Assembly: GCF_040869045.1 (NCBI RefSeq)
Contig: NC_090319.1
Location: forward strand, 304,470,998 to 304,534,997
Direction: 5' to 3'
From: Eurosta solidaginis
Lineage: Eukaryota; Arthropoda; Insecta; Diptera; Tephritidae
DNA: 64,000 bases
The notes beneath the pieces were generated by a model. It searched no databases and had not been told where the DNA came from. It saw only the letters and a program-made list of their open reading frames with translations. The position numbers and the translations under genes were made by a program. The first letter of the stretch is position 1, and the number at the start of each line of letters is the position of its first letter. Of the stretch, positions 22,301 through 33,400 are shown one piece after another.

Positions 22301-22482
22301 TGGATTCGATGCCTTCCCGGAGTAAGAGAATATGGAGCAGTCCTGCTGCAAGGAGCTGCTGGGAGGATGACAATTTGTGGGAGGGACGCAACAAATTAAA
22401 TGGCGTCACACTGAAATGACAGTCCTTTGTCGGGAAAAATCCCGAGTCGCTCCGGTACATAGAACCGACTGCCTTGGGAAGC
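19309..22482 (-). mobile_element. LINE family J, minus-strand copy (3174 bp) with 12-bp target duplication
   Basis: Exact 12-bp direct repeats GCCGGTACACCT at 19297-19308 and 22483-22494 flank it and fix both ends. On the minus strand it starts GCTTCCCAAGGCAG and ends GCATTGCTACAACAACAAC. It lacks about 820 bp between the PHD-like finger and the endonuclease: the junction near 22070-22080 joins 'gtctacgcctaa' directly to 'acaacatctacatccc'. The rest matches the plus copy closely. Confidence 0.93.
19355..22450 (-). pseudogene. LINE J coding region, minus copy, with internal deletion
   Basis: GIESNPGP (2A-like) is at 22290-22313, followed by the PHD-like WFCCIC ... CVSCKGWLHRTGC. The start of the endonuclease is deleted, and its end remains (SSPDISIVS). 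The reverse transcriptase runs from about 21430 with STGVGKLWSTV, GPDGIAMPML and VALDLSKAFD. A 7-base loss near 20588 shifts the frame, then PQGGVLSPLL and YADD (20450-20461) follow. A TGA near 20115 replaces the TGG of the plus copy. The C-terminal CPACNVSLHDTNHLFNC and the end at 19355 are intact. The two copies carry different lesions, so each decayed on its own. Confidence 0.88.
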
Positions 22483-22494
22483 GCCGGTACACCT

Positions 22495-23184
22495 CCCCGC
22501 CAAATTTGCTTTCGATACACACGACTGGCAACACTACAGTGACCATATATCTTCAAGAAAACGTTATTCTCAAATAAAGGCCCAAAGGAACCAGGTTTGA
22601 TGAGGGAATTATGAGCTGATTCTCTTTTGGATGTCTACAATTTTACAGAACTTTGTCGATTATTAGTTCAAAGACGTCTGATCAGGGTGATGTATTTTCC
22701 AACTAGACGATTTGGACTAACCTGCCGTGAAGGAGCCTTAGGATATCGATAATGAAAGGCTAACTCCTTGAGTTTTGGAACAGAGCTTATTTAAAGGGAA
22801 AGGAGTATGTATTAAATTTGAACAACAAACCAAATTAGGGAAAGGATACACCCTGTGTAAGCTATTCTTTATTTCACAATGATTTAGTTGCTCTTTTTTT
22901 CTGAACCCAACTGATGCTTACCGGCTATTCAAACGATATGCGATTTACGGTTTTAGACTTGAAGGAATCTTATTTTTTTAAAGTGTCTAAGAATGGCTTG
23001 TCTAACTGCGTCCAGTATTTGGCATGGAATCTTTGGTTCGTCGTCCGAAGTATTTAGTTTATTACATTTTTTATCTCAGAGTTCTAGTTCTAGCGCTGTG
23101 AGAGTGCTACACATTTGGAATCCGGCGTGTGTTCACAAGGCTGTTTAACGAACCGATATGAAGAAGAGTAGCATGGCACCTGTA
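22495..23184. other. Noncoding, nothing recognised
   Basis: Unrecognised DNA between LINE J and further LINE debris. Confidence 0.45.
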
Positions 23185-23440
23185 CGTGCGCTCTTCAAAG
23201 CCTTCGCTACTGGTTACCGGAGGGATATTTCACGATATAACTATCCGCGATAAAGTAGCTTTCCCAGTTCTAGTAGGCGACAAATATTCTCTTTTTTGGG
23301 AATGGCAAGGGAGAGCGTAAATTACATACTGATGACCTTCTTTGGATACACAGCTCAGCTGCAGAAACTTTCGCATCGCCATAGCTCCACCACTGCACTG
23401 AAAGGGTGTCAGCCAGGGTGGTTAACCATAACTCGTTCCA
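23185..23440. pseudogene. Old LINE J-like reverse transcriptase debris in both orientations
   Basis: 23185-23340 resembles the minus strand of the LINE J palm-upstream region (compare 20870-20995: 'gctactgg', 'gagatat', 'gctttcccag'). From 23350 the plus strand gives a decayed version of the QHGF-KLHSTTTALN and VNHGSL blocks (CAGAAACTTTCGCATCG ... AGCTCCACCACTGCACTGAA). Two old fragments seem joined head to head. Similarity was judged by eye only. Confidence 0.45.
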
Positions 23441-23520
23441 ACAGGAGAAAAGTAGGTGATACTCGATTAATCAGTCCTTCGATTTCCAAAATGAATTTTC
23501 TTTGTTGTTTTGGCGCATTT

Positions 23521-23955
23521 GGTTGTTGTTGTTGTAGCGATAAGGACACTCCCTGAAGACCTTGGGGATGTTATGTTGTTGTTTTTGTTGTAGCGATAAG
23601 GACACTCCCCGAAGTCCTTGGGGATGTTATCGTTGTTGTTGATCCTTTGCCCGATGCAGATCCGGTCCGTTCCGGTAACAAGCACCATTAAGTCTCCAGC
23701 CCTACCATCTCGGGAACGATTTAGTATGACCACATGAAACCTTCAACTTGGGGTCACCACAGCCTCGGCTATTAAAGTAACAGGATTCGCCACAGGTAGG
23801 TGAGGTTGATAATTGCGTTGGAGATGCTATATTTTGCGCTGGCAACACCTTGAAAGGGTTGCGCTACACAACCCCATGAATCAATTTGGTATTTTAGTCG
23901 CCTCTAATGACAGGCATACCTGCCGTGGGTATATTCTAAGCCCCCTAACCCGCTG
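23521..23955 (-). mobile_element. LINE family K 3' tail with duplicated end
   Basis: On the minus strand it ends in CAACAACAAC-type tails. It contains 'ccggtaac', 'cgttcccgagatgg' and 'atacccacggcaggtatgcc', all shared with the tails at 24430, 25365 and 42992. The last about 53 bp ('tagcgataaggacactccc' to 'cttggggatgttat') is present twice in tandem (23522-23573 and 23574-23629). Confidence 0.75.
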
Positions 23956-24429
23956 AAGGTGGCCGCGTGCTGCGTTTAAGGCTTCTACGTTGTCGCCAAA
24001 ATTCGCGCATATACTCGGTATATATGTAACTCACTAGAGAAAAGTGAATTCAATATGAACTGTATATCTTACTGTCGGTCCCCGTTTCCGATAAAGTAGC
24101 TATCAGAAAATTCCAGAAAGAAAGAAAATATCCGGCTGGAGTGTAAATGGAGCTAATACACTTGTGTAGAATTTCTAACTGTACAGATCCTGTACAAATA
24201 AGTTTTATGGCCTACGCCATCATATCTCACATTTGTGTGTGTATTACTTGTGGGGCGACGCAAGGCAAAAGTTTCGGAACAGACTGCCCTTAGGCATCGC
24301 CGCAAAGTGTGCGTTATTGCTGGCTAGGCAATGATATGTGCGAATGACAGATGAAGCTCCGGCTAAGTATTTTTATCGGAACCCGCAGAGGAAGAGGGAT
24401 TTACGCGAGGCGAATCATGTTACAAACGC

Positions 24430-24640
24430 AACATATTTAGCAGGGTGGCTGTGGCCACCCCAAAGTGCTCATGGAACTAGGGGGCGGGGGCGTTGTGGCC
24501 TAGAGGGTTGAATGTGGTCATATTAAATTAAATTGTGCATGTTACCGGAACGTAACGGGTCTATATCCGGCGAAAGACCATAGGCTTCTATAACACTCCC
24601 CAAAACTGCGGCGTGTCCTTATCTCTACAACAGCATCAGT
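24430..24640 (+). mobile_element. LINE family K 3' tail, decayed
   Basis: Phrases shared with the other K tails: 'gtggcctagagggttgaatg', 'ggtcatattaaatt', 'gttaccggaacgtaacgg', and 'gtgtccttatctctacaaca' at the end. It joins a family R tail directly. Confidence 0.65.
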
Positions 24641-24795
24641 GAGGGCACTCAACTCCGCTGGAAGGACCAGGCAGAAAATGATTTAAATTCCATTTCCTTG
24701 GCGTGGCCAACTGGCACCAGTTAACCCAACGAAGACGCGGCTGGTGTGCATTGTTGGACGGCCATATCCGTTTAAACGGTTAAGCGCCAATTAAG
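24641..24795 (+). mobile_element. LINE family R 3' end
   Basis: Translation gives LRWKDQAENDL, typical of the last residues of this LINE group. It is followed by 'cggttaagcgccaattaag', the same 3' end seen at 12660-12690. Confidence 0.65.
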
Positions 24796-24877
24796 TAAAA
24801 ATAAATTTTTTTCAAAGAATTATTGAAGTGAAAGAATAATGATGTATGTAAATAAATATAAATATTTGATTCTAATT

Positions 24878-25092
24878 CGAGCTAATTGAATATCTAATTG
24901 CATTAGCAGAAGTCAATTAGATTTCTAATTGTAAAGGTAACCCAATTTTTTTTTGCTAATGGCAACTAATTGCAATTAGATTTATCATTAGAATAAAAAT
25001 TTCAATTATCTAATGGGAATTAGTTGAACTATTTCTAATTGTTTAATGAATTAGAGAATATAAAACAATTGCATCAATTGCTAATTCTAATT
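24878..25092. repeat. CTAATTG-rich low-complexity tract
   Basis: The words ctaattg, caattag and gaattag recur more than a dozen times in about 215 bases on both strands, with A/T-rich spacers. There is no strict period. It could be an eroded satellite or a dense homeodomain-type TAATTG cluster. Confidence 0.6.
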
Positions 25093-25232
25093 GGAATTTA
25101 ACATGTATGGTAATAATAACGTAAAAAAGCAAGAAAAATAAAAAAATAGTAAAAATCCGTTGTGTGATAAGAAACTACTATGTAGATTTGTGTTATATAC
25201 TTCATTACAGTCAATACAAAAAAAAGTTGCGA

Positions 25233-25251
25233 CCCCCCCCCCCCCCCCCCC
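25233..25251. repeat. Poly-C run of 19
   Basis: Nineteen consecutive C, prone to length error in assemblies. Confidence 0.9.
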
Positions 25252-25560
25252 TGGAACCACACATGCCGGACGCATCCTGTTTCATTAACAACCGAGGCCC
25301 TGGCGACCCCGAACTCCTCATGGATCTAGCGGGTGGGAGGGCGGTATGGCCTGGAAGGTTGTTGTTGTTGTTGTAGCGATAAGGTTTCTCCCCAAAGGCT
25401 TTGGGGAGTGTTATCGATTTGAGGGTCCTTTGCCGGATACAGACCCGGTACGCTCCGGTAACACAGCACCATTAAGGTGCTAGCCCGACTATCTCGGGAA
25501 CGATTTATATGACCACATTAAACCTTCAGGCCATCCCATGAGGAGCTTTGGTTGGTCAGC
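25252..25560. mobile_element. LINE family K tails, two fragments head to head
   Basis: 25252-25360 reads in the plus direction (gaactcctcatggatctagc ... ggcctggaaggtt). At 25361 a GTTGTTGTTGTTGTAG tail starts a minus-strand copy running to about 25560 ('ccggtaac', 'cgttcccgagatag', 'aggccatcccatgag'). The fragments meet tail to body, as expected if one inserted into the other. Confidence 0.65.
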
Positions 25561-25802
25561 TCTATTGCTGAGAACTGTATATGTAATGCAGGGTCAGGAA
25601 ATTGAAGCAGATCGACATATAGTAACCAACTGCATTTTCCAAAAATGATGTCTTTAAAGAACTGTGATGTAAAACTGTTTTATACCTTGGTAGTCTCACT
25701 TTTTTTTCAAAACATAACTATTAGAATGTATTTCTTAATATGTACACAATATTTCTACTAACTACACTGATCATGTTTTCAATGAATAAAATTACGCAAG
25801 GC
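25561..25802. other. COX20 downstream region / probable 3' UTR
   Basis: About 240 bases between the LINE K fragment and the COX20 stop codon. On the minus strand a TATAAA at 25683-25678 could serve as a weak poly(A) signal. Nothing else was recognised. Confidence 0.4.
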
Positions 25803-25911
25803 TTACGCTTCTTCCACTTGTCGTTCTATATCGGTGCCTTCGTACGTACTTTTCCTACGCATTGCTTCCTTTAATTGTGCGTACTCAAACCGTTTCTTTG
25901 ACCATTGATAC
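25803..25911 (-). CDS. COX20: COX20 exon 3 (last coding exon)
   Basis: This is the C-terminal third of the COX20 protein, residues 78-113. An AG acceptor stands just above 25911, and the exon's first base completes the codon AG|G split by intron 2. It reads YQWSKKRFEYAQLKEAM and then YEGTDIERQVEEA before TAA at 25803-25805. The conserved family features are the C-R-Y junction after the second helix, a charged Lys/Arg helix, and a YEGT-like motif. The charged tail follows the membrane hairpin. Confidence 0.9.
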
Positions 25912-25986
25912 CTTTAGATTGAAAAAATGATTGCAAACACAAAATTGTTACAGGAACGTTTTGCGCAATATTTCATTTAACTCTAC

Positions 25987-26174
25987 CTGCAAACTAGCCA
26001 ATAACCCATTGTACCAAAGAAAAAACTTCCAAAGGCTACATGTGTCGATAGGCGCGTCCGTGATGTTCCAAGAAAGGTAAGAACGCCCATACCCATACCT
26101 CCACCGATGCCGTATAAGAAGCTGTTACGAAAGCATGGAATTTGTGATACATCGTGTCCAAAAATTTTTAATTC
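25987..26174 (-). CDS. COX20: COX20 exon 2, cytochrome c oxidase assembly factor core
   Basis: COX20 (FAM36A) is an inner mitochondrial membrane chaperone that helps newly made COX2 mature within complex IV. This exon holds residues 16-78: KIFGHDVSQIPCFRNSFLYG with the conserved I-P-C and R-N/H-S-x-L-Y-G, then a Gly-rich first helix (about 33-51), the S-R-T-R loop, and a second helix (about 60-77) ending VCR. Acceptor tgcag/GAA and donor AG/gtagag are visible. Introns 1 and 2 are 61 and 75 bp, typical of flies. The full gene is 113 residues, close to the family size. Identity rests on motif recognition, not on a search. Confidence 0.92.
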
Positions 26175-26235
26175 CTGCAATAATTAATAAATATGGTGAT
26201 ATAACTTGCATATTTATGTTTGACAATCACCTTAC

Positions 26236-26280
26236 CTTGTGTGGAGCTTCGTCGATTGGCAGAGTATCTGGCTCTTCCAT
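26236..26280 (-). CDS. COX20: COX20 exon 1 with start codon
   Basis: ATG at 26278-26280 opens a 15-codon exon (MEEPDTLPIDEAPHK) ending at a consensus donor AAG/gtaagg and continuing in phase 0 to exon 2. Total coding length over the three exons is 342 nt, in frame. No other in-frame ATG was seen upstream without a stop. A hAT-type MITE ends 141 bp upstream, so the promoter must lie within that short interval, inside the MITE, or beyond it. Confidence 0.88.
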
Positions 26281-26420
26281 CACTTTTTAATCGACTTTAG
26301 AACGAAAACACAATTAAAAGTTATTTTATTGCCGCAAAAGAAGGGAATATTTATTTCGAACAGCTGTTTTGACTCTCCCCTAAACAATGCGATCCACACA
26401 AATGTTTTGTAAGGTTTGTG

Positions 26421-26614
26421 CATGGCGGAACGATACAAGATGGCAGCATGGGACAGCTGATTATTTACTTTTTTTATTTGATTTGATACATCAACTTCCA
26501 GCGCAGTACGATTTTGACATTTGTCCATCGAATTTACAAAAACAAAGAACATGGGATTTTTATTTATGTTTGTAGGTATGTAACCATGCTTCCACTTTGT
26601 ATCGTTCCGCCATG
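26421..26614. mobile_element. 194-bp hAT-type MITE upstream of COX20
   Basis: This is a sister of the MITE at 6279-6471, with the interior in the opposite orientation. Ends are CATGGCGGAACGATACAAGA and its near reverse complement. The flanking 8-mers are GGTTTGTG (26413-26420) and GGTTTGTT (26615-26622), a 7/8 match and so a slightly decayed target duplication. Shared inner phrases include 'gatacatcaacttcc' and 'gtccatcgaatttac'. Confidence 0.88.
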
Positions 26615-26622
26615 GGTTTGTT

Positions 26623-26972
26623 GAAGTTGAACAATGCTGCCACACCAGCCGGTGAGCGGCTGTGTAACACAAATCAAAAACCCAGATTACGCATTCACGA
26701 AATCAAAATTTTTTCGTTCTGTGGAACAACGTCACGGTTAGCTGCTTGAGCGAATAAAAGAAAGAGAGAGAAAAACAAGAGCTAAAGGAAAGTGACGAAT
26801 GAATTGCCCATAAAAAACAGCTGATCTTTTGTTTACATGCGCAATGCGCAAACTTCTGTGTGTGATTTGTGGCTGTGTAACATGTATGATGTTCCAATGA
26901 AGCATGGTCCAGATACGGATAGAAATTAAAATGCAAATGCAACAACAATGTGAACTCTAATTGAGGCGTCGA
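26623..26972. other. Noncoding, nothing recognised
   Basis: Possible distal upstream region of COX20. A purine-rich stretch (26756-26780) is the only visible feature. Confidence 0.4.
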
Positions 26973-27424
26973 CTGCTAATACGCTACCAAAAATATCGAG
27001 ACTGGTGTCAAATGACGCGTATTGACCTCTACAACAATAATACGAAGGCGGAAAAGAAAAGTTTTATCTCTGTCCGAAGATATTTGCAGTTGAAGTTGGC
27101 GATTTTCATGTGGTTGTTGTAATGTTGTACCCACAAAAAAAATTAGGAACATAAGTGTATTGCGTGGATATAGTTTTGGTCTCCAAACCGGTGTTGGACA
27201 CACCCAGGGTAATTTTTTATAAGCGCGGCTGAAGGTGTTCTGCGCAAAAATACTATGGATACTACCCCCGGTTTCGGAATGACCCGCGGGTAATTTCTCG
27301 TTTTTTTTCGCTAATATCTTTTGAACGAGTTAAAATTGTTATGTTCCACCTTCGGATTATTAATACTCATGTCAAGACTCGTCGTTTAAAACCTCTATCG
27401 ATATTTTTCGTAGCGTATTAGCAG
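26973..27424. mobile_element. Foldback MITE, family M, copy 1 (452 bp)
   Basis: Terminal inverted repeats start CTGCTAATACGCTAC and run about 27 bp with one mismatch (right end near 27398-27424). Subterminal inverted blocks include 'acgcgtatt' and 'cgaaggcgg/ccaccttcggatta'. A central segment with 'cgaagatatttgcagttgaa' and 'ttttcatgtggttgttgt' is shared with the element at 39932-40402. No coding capacity and no clear target duplication. Confidence 0.75.
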
Positions 27425-30400
27425 AAGACCCCTCAACTAGACTTTTACCGTTGTTGTATTTGCATTTTAAATTTTTATCTGTATCTGGTTCACTGTTCAT
27501 TGGAACACAAGGATAGTCGCGAGTTCCATAGTATCGAAATATAGAACGTAGGAATAATTAATATACATAAGGCCATACAAAGAGGATAGATATATATATA
27601 TATATTTCCTCTCTTCCTTAACATTATAGTTCTGAATGCAGGATTTTCTTGTTAGCAGCTGCAAAACGAATAGCGTATGCGTTGCGAGTGCACCGTGTGA
27701 ACACCATATTAGTTCCCTTTTGAAACATCAACCACACACAGGAAGTGGTGTTCTAAACGTAAATCATTTATTTACCTGAGTTGGTCGCACTTTGTTTAAG
27801 AAGTTTAAAAATACGGAAGGTTGAAACAAGTAATGTGAAATTCGTTTTAATTAATTCAAAGGAAAAAGCCGAACCGATTTTCCACGAATGCACTAAGTAA
27901 TTTAAAAGTAAAGAGCGGAAGGGATTTTCCACCATTTTACAAAATATTTTACCGCAGGCCGTAGGCTTTAACTTAAACTAGAATTTTGAACATACATTGT
28001 TGCATGGAGCATGCCACGGTTAGTACGGAACAAATCTTACGCATTTTTACAGTTTTCGTCCTTAACTAAAGACAAAGTATTTAGTGCCTTAATATGGGGG
28101 GGTACATATCGCTCATTTTATTGCAAATAGATTTGATTTTTTTTAATTTTGTGTACATCACAGCATGATTCCCCACTCGTAAGATTAAGCTGACATTTGA
28201 GAATACTCATCCTCGTTTTAATAATGGAGCAATATAAGAAGATAAAACTTTATTTGCGTTTTCCCAAACAACTTTATTTTGGATTACATCTGTTTACAAT
28301 AAAACGTGCGATGTCCCAATAAAAAAGGTAAAACTGACCTCGAAATATTTGAATTTTTGGGTAAAAAATCCAAAACAAAAGTGCATACGTTTCAACGGGA
28401 CATCAAAAATTCACCTTATTCTGGCTACAGCATGGCTCAATTATATGGCTGGCTCATATGGGATTGCCAAAAGGAGATGGCAGCAAACGCAAAATGTAAC
28501 CAAGAGATTGACAATTAGTTACTGCCGTGGTAGTAAATTTTTATTAAAAAATAGTTTCACATCACCTTAAGTTATTTGTTTAGTAAATGCATCTAATTTA
28601 GCGCATTATTTTCCCACAGAACACAAGAATTAAAAATTTTATAATTTAGCGATTATTTTCCCACAGCACACAATAATTGAAAAGTTTTATGATTTCTCTC
28701 CATTCCATTCGCCTAACACCAACACGAATATTTTGACAATCTGAACAAAGGTGTGTTGTTGCTACAGATATGAGTGAACCGTATAGTTGAACCATTTGCT
28801 ACAGTGAGTCTATTTGAAAATTAACCAAAAACTACTTTGATAATAGTAGTATCAAGGTTTATTAAAATAACAACAATAATTAAAGCAGAGTTATTCGAAA
28901 AACTAATAATAATATTTATAAAGTAAAAATTTTAAACGTTTTTACGGGACATTCGCGCAAGACGCGTACGAAAGTACGTTAAAAAAGTTATGCTGTGGCT
29001 ATTTAAAGCTTTGCGTGTAAATTTACTCCAGACTGAAGAAATAGAAAATTGCATAATTCTGGGAAATACTTACTTACGCTCTTTTTCAAAGTAGTAAATA
29101 AATAAAAAGGCAGTGTCGTTTTCAGTAATGGCAATATATTTTAATAAAATTGCTTAATTATAAAGTGGTTTTTAAGATTTCAACTATTTGTTACTTTTAA
29201 ATTAATTTTTGTTTTATGATGCAGCTATTATATTGTTTGTTAGTATGTAGGTGTAATAGTTTATGCTTTTTCAGAAAGTGATCGATTGTATTGTTTTGTA
29301 TTTGTTGTTTAATCATTTATAAGCTAAGTTGCATATGTATTATGTTGTTTGTATGGTGTGAAACTGCTGAGTGTATATTGGTGTAGTAACTGTAGTGTAT
29401 TGTTTACAAATCAATTCAACTTATGTATGTAAACGCTTTATTTTTTAAAAAGAAAAAACAAAAAAAAACGAAACATAATTGCAGTGGCTTTCATTTTCTC
29501 GTTGAAATAATTAACTATTTTCAACTTTTTTACAAATAAAAAGTAATTAATTACGAAATCTTGTGCCATTCTACTGAATATTTTTAAATATATATTTTTT
29601 TTTTTTTGTTATTGTATATATATTTCTGTAAACACATATACATGTATTTTGTTTGTATAATTGTTGTAAATACGTTTTATATATAGACTCTAAAATTGTT
29701 ATACTATTATTTATGGATGCATGGGTCTATTTTATTTATTTATTTTTTTTCTGCATGGATATATTTATGTTCAAAAGGACAGCAATAAATTGTTAATAAA
29801 AATTTATTTTAAAAATTAAATTGATTGTAACGCATTATTAAGATTGTGGTTCAGTATTGGTTGTCATAAATTATTAATAAAATGTTTGCATAGCTGTTTT
29901 CTTTATACTTATTTTTTAAAGCATACTTATGTGCATGTGTACATGTAAATATATATGTGTACGCATGTATGTGTATGTATTAGAAAGAGTAAAAATATGT
30001 AATATATGTACAATATGTATGTTAATGTATGTTAAATATATGCAATAATACACCAATGTATGTATGTCATATATGCACATAAACATTTTATGTAATTATA
30101 AAATATGTGAGTGTATAAAGTATTTTTATCAATGTATGCATATACATATGTATATGTGTAGTTTATATAGTACATGCGTGAGTGTGTTCGTTCACTTTCT
30201 GCAAGGCGCCACAAGAGTGGAGGGAACTTATGTTTAGTATGTAAGGTCCATTTTATAATTATAAAGTCAGTCATAACTCTTTTTATACATGAGTCCGTAT
30301 GATTCATCAAAAATCATTGGTGTACAATAAGTTTATTGCAGATTTTATATAGAAATATCAGCTGAAGAAAATTATATCAAAATGAACAGAACATTTGTAC

Positions 30401-33400
30401 TACCTGCTAGCTAGTTTTAAGGTTAGCTTATGTTTTGGAATTAAGAGATTATTTAAATTGCTTATTTTATTGCAAATGCTTTTGATCCTTACTGTTTGCT
30501 TTCATTCTCTCTGAACCGTTATTCGTCTTGAATTTTTTTGAGGATTTTCTCTGGCTTGTATTCCAGTCGGAAAGGGTTCAGAGAATTTTCTTTGGATAAT
30601 TCAGCCCAAGCCAAGGCGGTTTTGCCTAGTCTAAAGCGGTAACGTTTTAATCAACTATAATATAAATATTTTTCTAGTGGAGTCACTGATTCTAATGAGT
30701 GAGTTAATCAGCATTCTCTATAGTTTAAGAGCTTCAAATGACAAGGATACCACAGAGCCGGAAATTATGTGATTGTTTGGGACAATAAGAACCAGTGTTT
30801 ATAGAAGACCCCGCAATACTAGAATCTCCGGAATTACTTTTGACACTAGACAAACTATATTTGTCAGGTTTATACTCCCATACTTATTTACTTTGATTTT
30901 GAATTATTCCGCCATAAATTCAAACTTTATAGTTGCTAAGGAATCAGGTTTGTCCTTGCATTTACATGTTAAAACGAAGGATGCGCAAGTACTTCTTGTA
31001 GTACAGACTTCATTTAGAATTTTAGTCGGTCATCCTTTAGAAATTCGAATAAGTTCTGGAGCAGCATTCATGAAAACCAACTTTCCCAATATTTGTAATG
31101 TGTATATCCCTTTTTGGAGAGAGCAGGGCCTGAAAGGAATACTCTTTATATATCAATCACAGCGGGTTGTTGTAAGAGCTACATAGAGCAAAGACTGTCA
31201 TTACAGACAATTTGAAGCGGTTATTAATAACTGATCACTTCAGATCATACTAACGCACTGTTTTTAAGTAAGCGGATATGAAATTTACTAGAACGTTTTT
31301 AACAGATAACAAATTGATTCTAGAAAAATACAGTCGCGAACACATAGAAAACGATTTGACATCAATTTTACATTTGTATATCTGAAGTAGTTAAGACTTA
31401 TACTTCAGATAATAGCAAGACAGCCAAATTCAACCAATGAGGCAATAAAGGAATCAGACAATAACTGCAATAGGATTAGTGTAAAATGTCATCATAGAGC
31501 ACTGTACTATACCACAGATAAGATACTTCAAAACTCTCCCTTTAACGAAACCGTCAATATGCTAAGTATACAGCTAAGTATATGTCCAACTTTTAACTAG
31601 ATATTCAGAGCTTCAAAAGAAAAAATATCTGAATATATTGGCCACATTTTCCCAATAGTCTATTTGAAATTTAAGCGCGGTGTTCTTTTATAAAAAATAC
31701 AAAAAATATTACCGATTAAGCCCATGGCCGTAGATAGATATAGTATCGTTTTCCAAGTTCATCTACCCAGTGTAACAGTGCTTCCAAATACGCCAACGAG
31801 TTTCTGAGAATATAATTATTTTATGCGTAGTGTCTTTTAAAGCATAAGAAAGTCAGTTGATTTTGGTGCTTTAATACCATTTTCTGAAGCAAACTTTAAG
31901 GTTTATCTGTCCGACAAAAACATTTCATGTGAGCAAAATTTGTGTTTAAAGGGCAGATAAATTTAGAGTTCACATGAGAGCTCTTAAGTTTTAAATTTGG
32001 TTAAAATTGAAACTATTTATCATTTTATTGAAGTCCACGCTGAGATCAAACCTAATTAAAAAAAGACTCAAAAATTTGTTTTCAATGTAAATATACATAT
32101 TGACAGCGATCTCAGAAAGCAAATTTCGTACTTATCTAGTGGTCTGTGACTATAGTCTGCACTCGCAATCACAAACTAGAAGGCAATAGGACCAAAAAAT
32201 TCTACTGAATTAAATCAAACCTACTGAGAGCGCTTCAATGGTATGACCGCTCACGTGAACTCTTCTTGCATTTGCTTTCTCAAAAATCGAAATATAAATA
32301 GCGCCATATGTTTCGTACATGGTCGATACACTCACTTTCACATGAATAGAGTCACCTTGAAATTAGTTTTCACTAATAATTGTTTGCAATTATATAAATT
32401 AAATTTTTGACTGACCTTAAAATTATAAAAGGAAATGTATGTAGCGTACATAAAAATGTTTTTGACATAAATAGTTGCTTTGTAAGAATCACAAATAAGT
32501 TCCTCTTTAAAACGCCACTAATTTTAACTACTGCATAACGTTAAGTGTTTAATATTTTTGTATTAATTTCTAATATTGGAAAACTTTCATATCAATTATT
32601 ATTTTCTAGACGCTTTTCGTATAAAGATTAAAAATGTATAGATTTTTTTTTTTTTTTTTTTTTGTGGATTTGTTATATAAAAGTGTGTAAAGTGTGTTTG
32701 TTTTTAACAATAATATCAAATGAATATTAAAGTTAATCGCTTTTTATATATGCATGTACGTTTAGATGTATTTATATAATAAAACATATGCAAGCATTTA
32801 TGTAATCAAACTTATGCACTCTGAAGTACATACATAATTTAAAATAAATAAAAATGTTTTGTGAGTAAAATAAAGGGTTCAGAGTTTTGTGCATTTGATT
32901 GGGTAACTTTGCTACAGCAAGTATAAACTACAGATCGTGAACAACTTTTTTTATTTTGAATTTTCTATTTTTATATCTTGTGACAGTTGCTGATTTGCTA
33001 TTCAAAAATATTTTGGTCTTTGATATTGCATATTTGCAATGACGTAGCAAATCCATAGTCATATATTTTGTTGGTGTATTGTGCAAATAAACTACACATG
33101 TTTGCAATGATGCCAGACCATTTGCGCAAAATCCTGAACTCCCTTATAACTTAGACCCCTTTATTTGACATAATACATATTTGAGCCTTACACTTAGTTC
33201 GGAAGAGTGTTTTATGATATCACTTTTCAATAAATTCAGTTTTTATTTTTGTTGTAGTGTTTATATTAGCTATTTGCAGTATGCCTAGATAGAAAGAGAT
33301 CTAAAAAGATATTTCATAACAAAATATTTTGAACCTATTTATTTTTATATATTTGGTATTTTGTATGTGATATTTCCATTAACAGCTATCGATTTTTGAA

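Noticed and set aside
26280..26672. 130-codon minus-strand frame upstream of COX20
   Set aside because: It is mostly the MITE, and the same translated pieces occur at 6272-6679 from the sister MITE.
30773..31186. 137-codon plus-strand frame in AT-rich DNA
   Set aside because: No motif, signal peptide or splice context that I recognise, and composition like its surroundings. It could be checked by a protein search, but I cannot support it as a gene.
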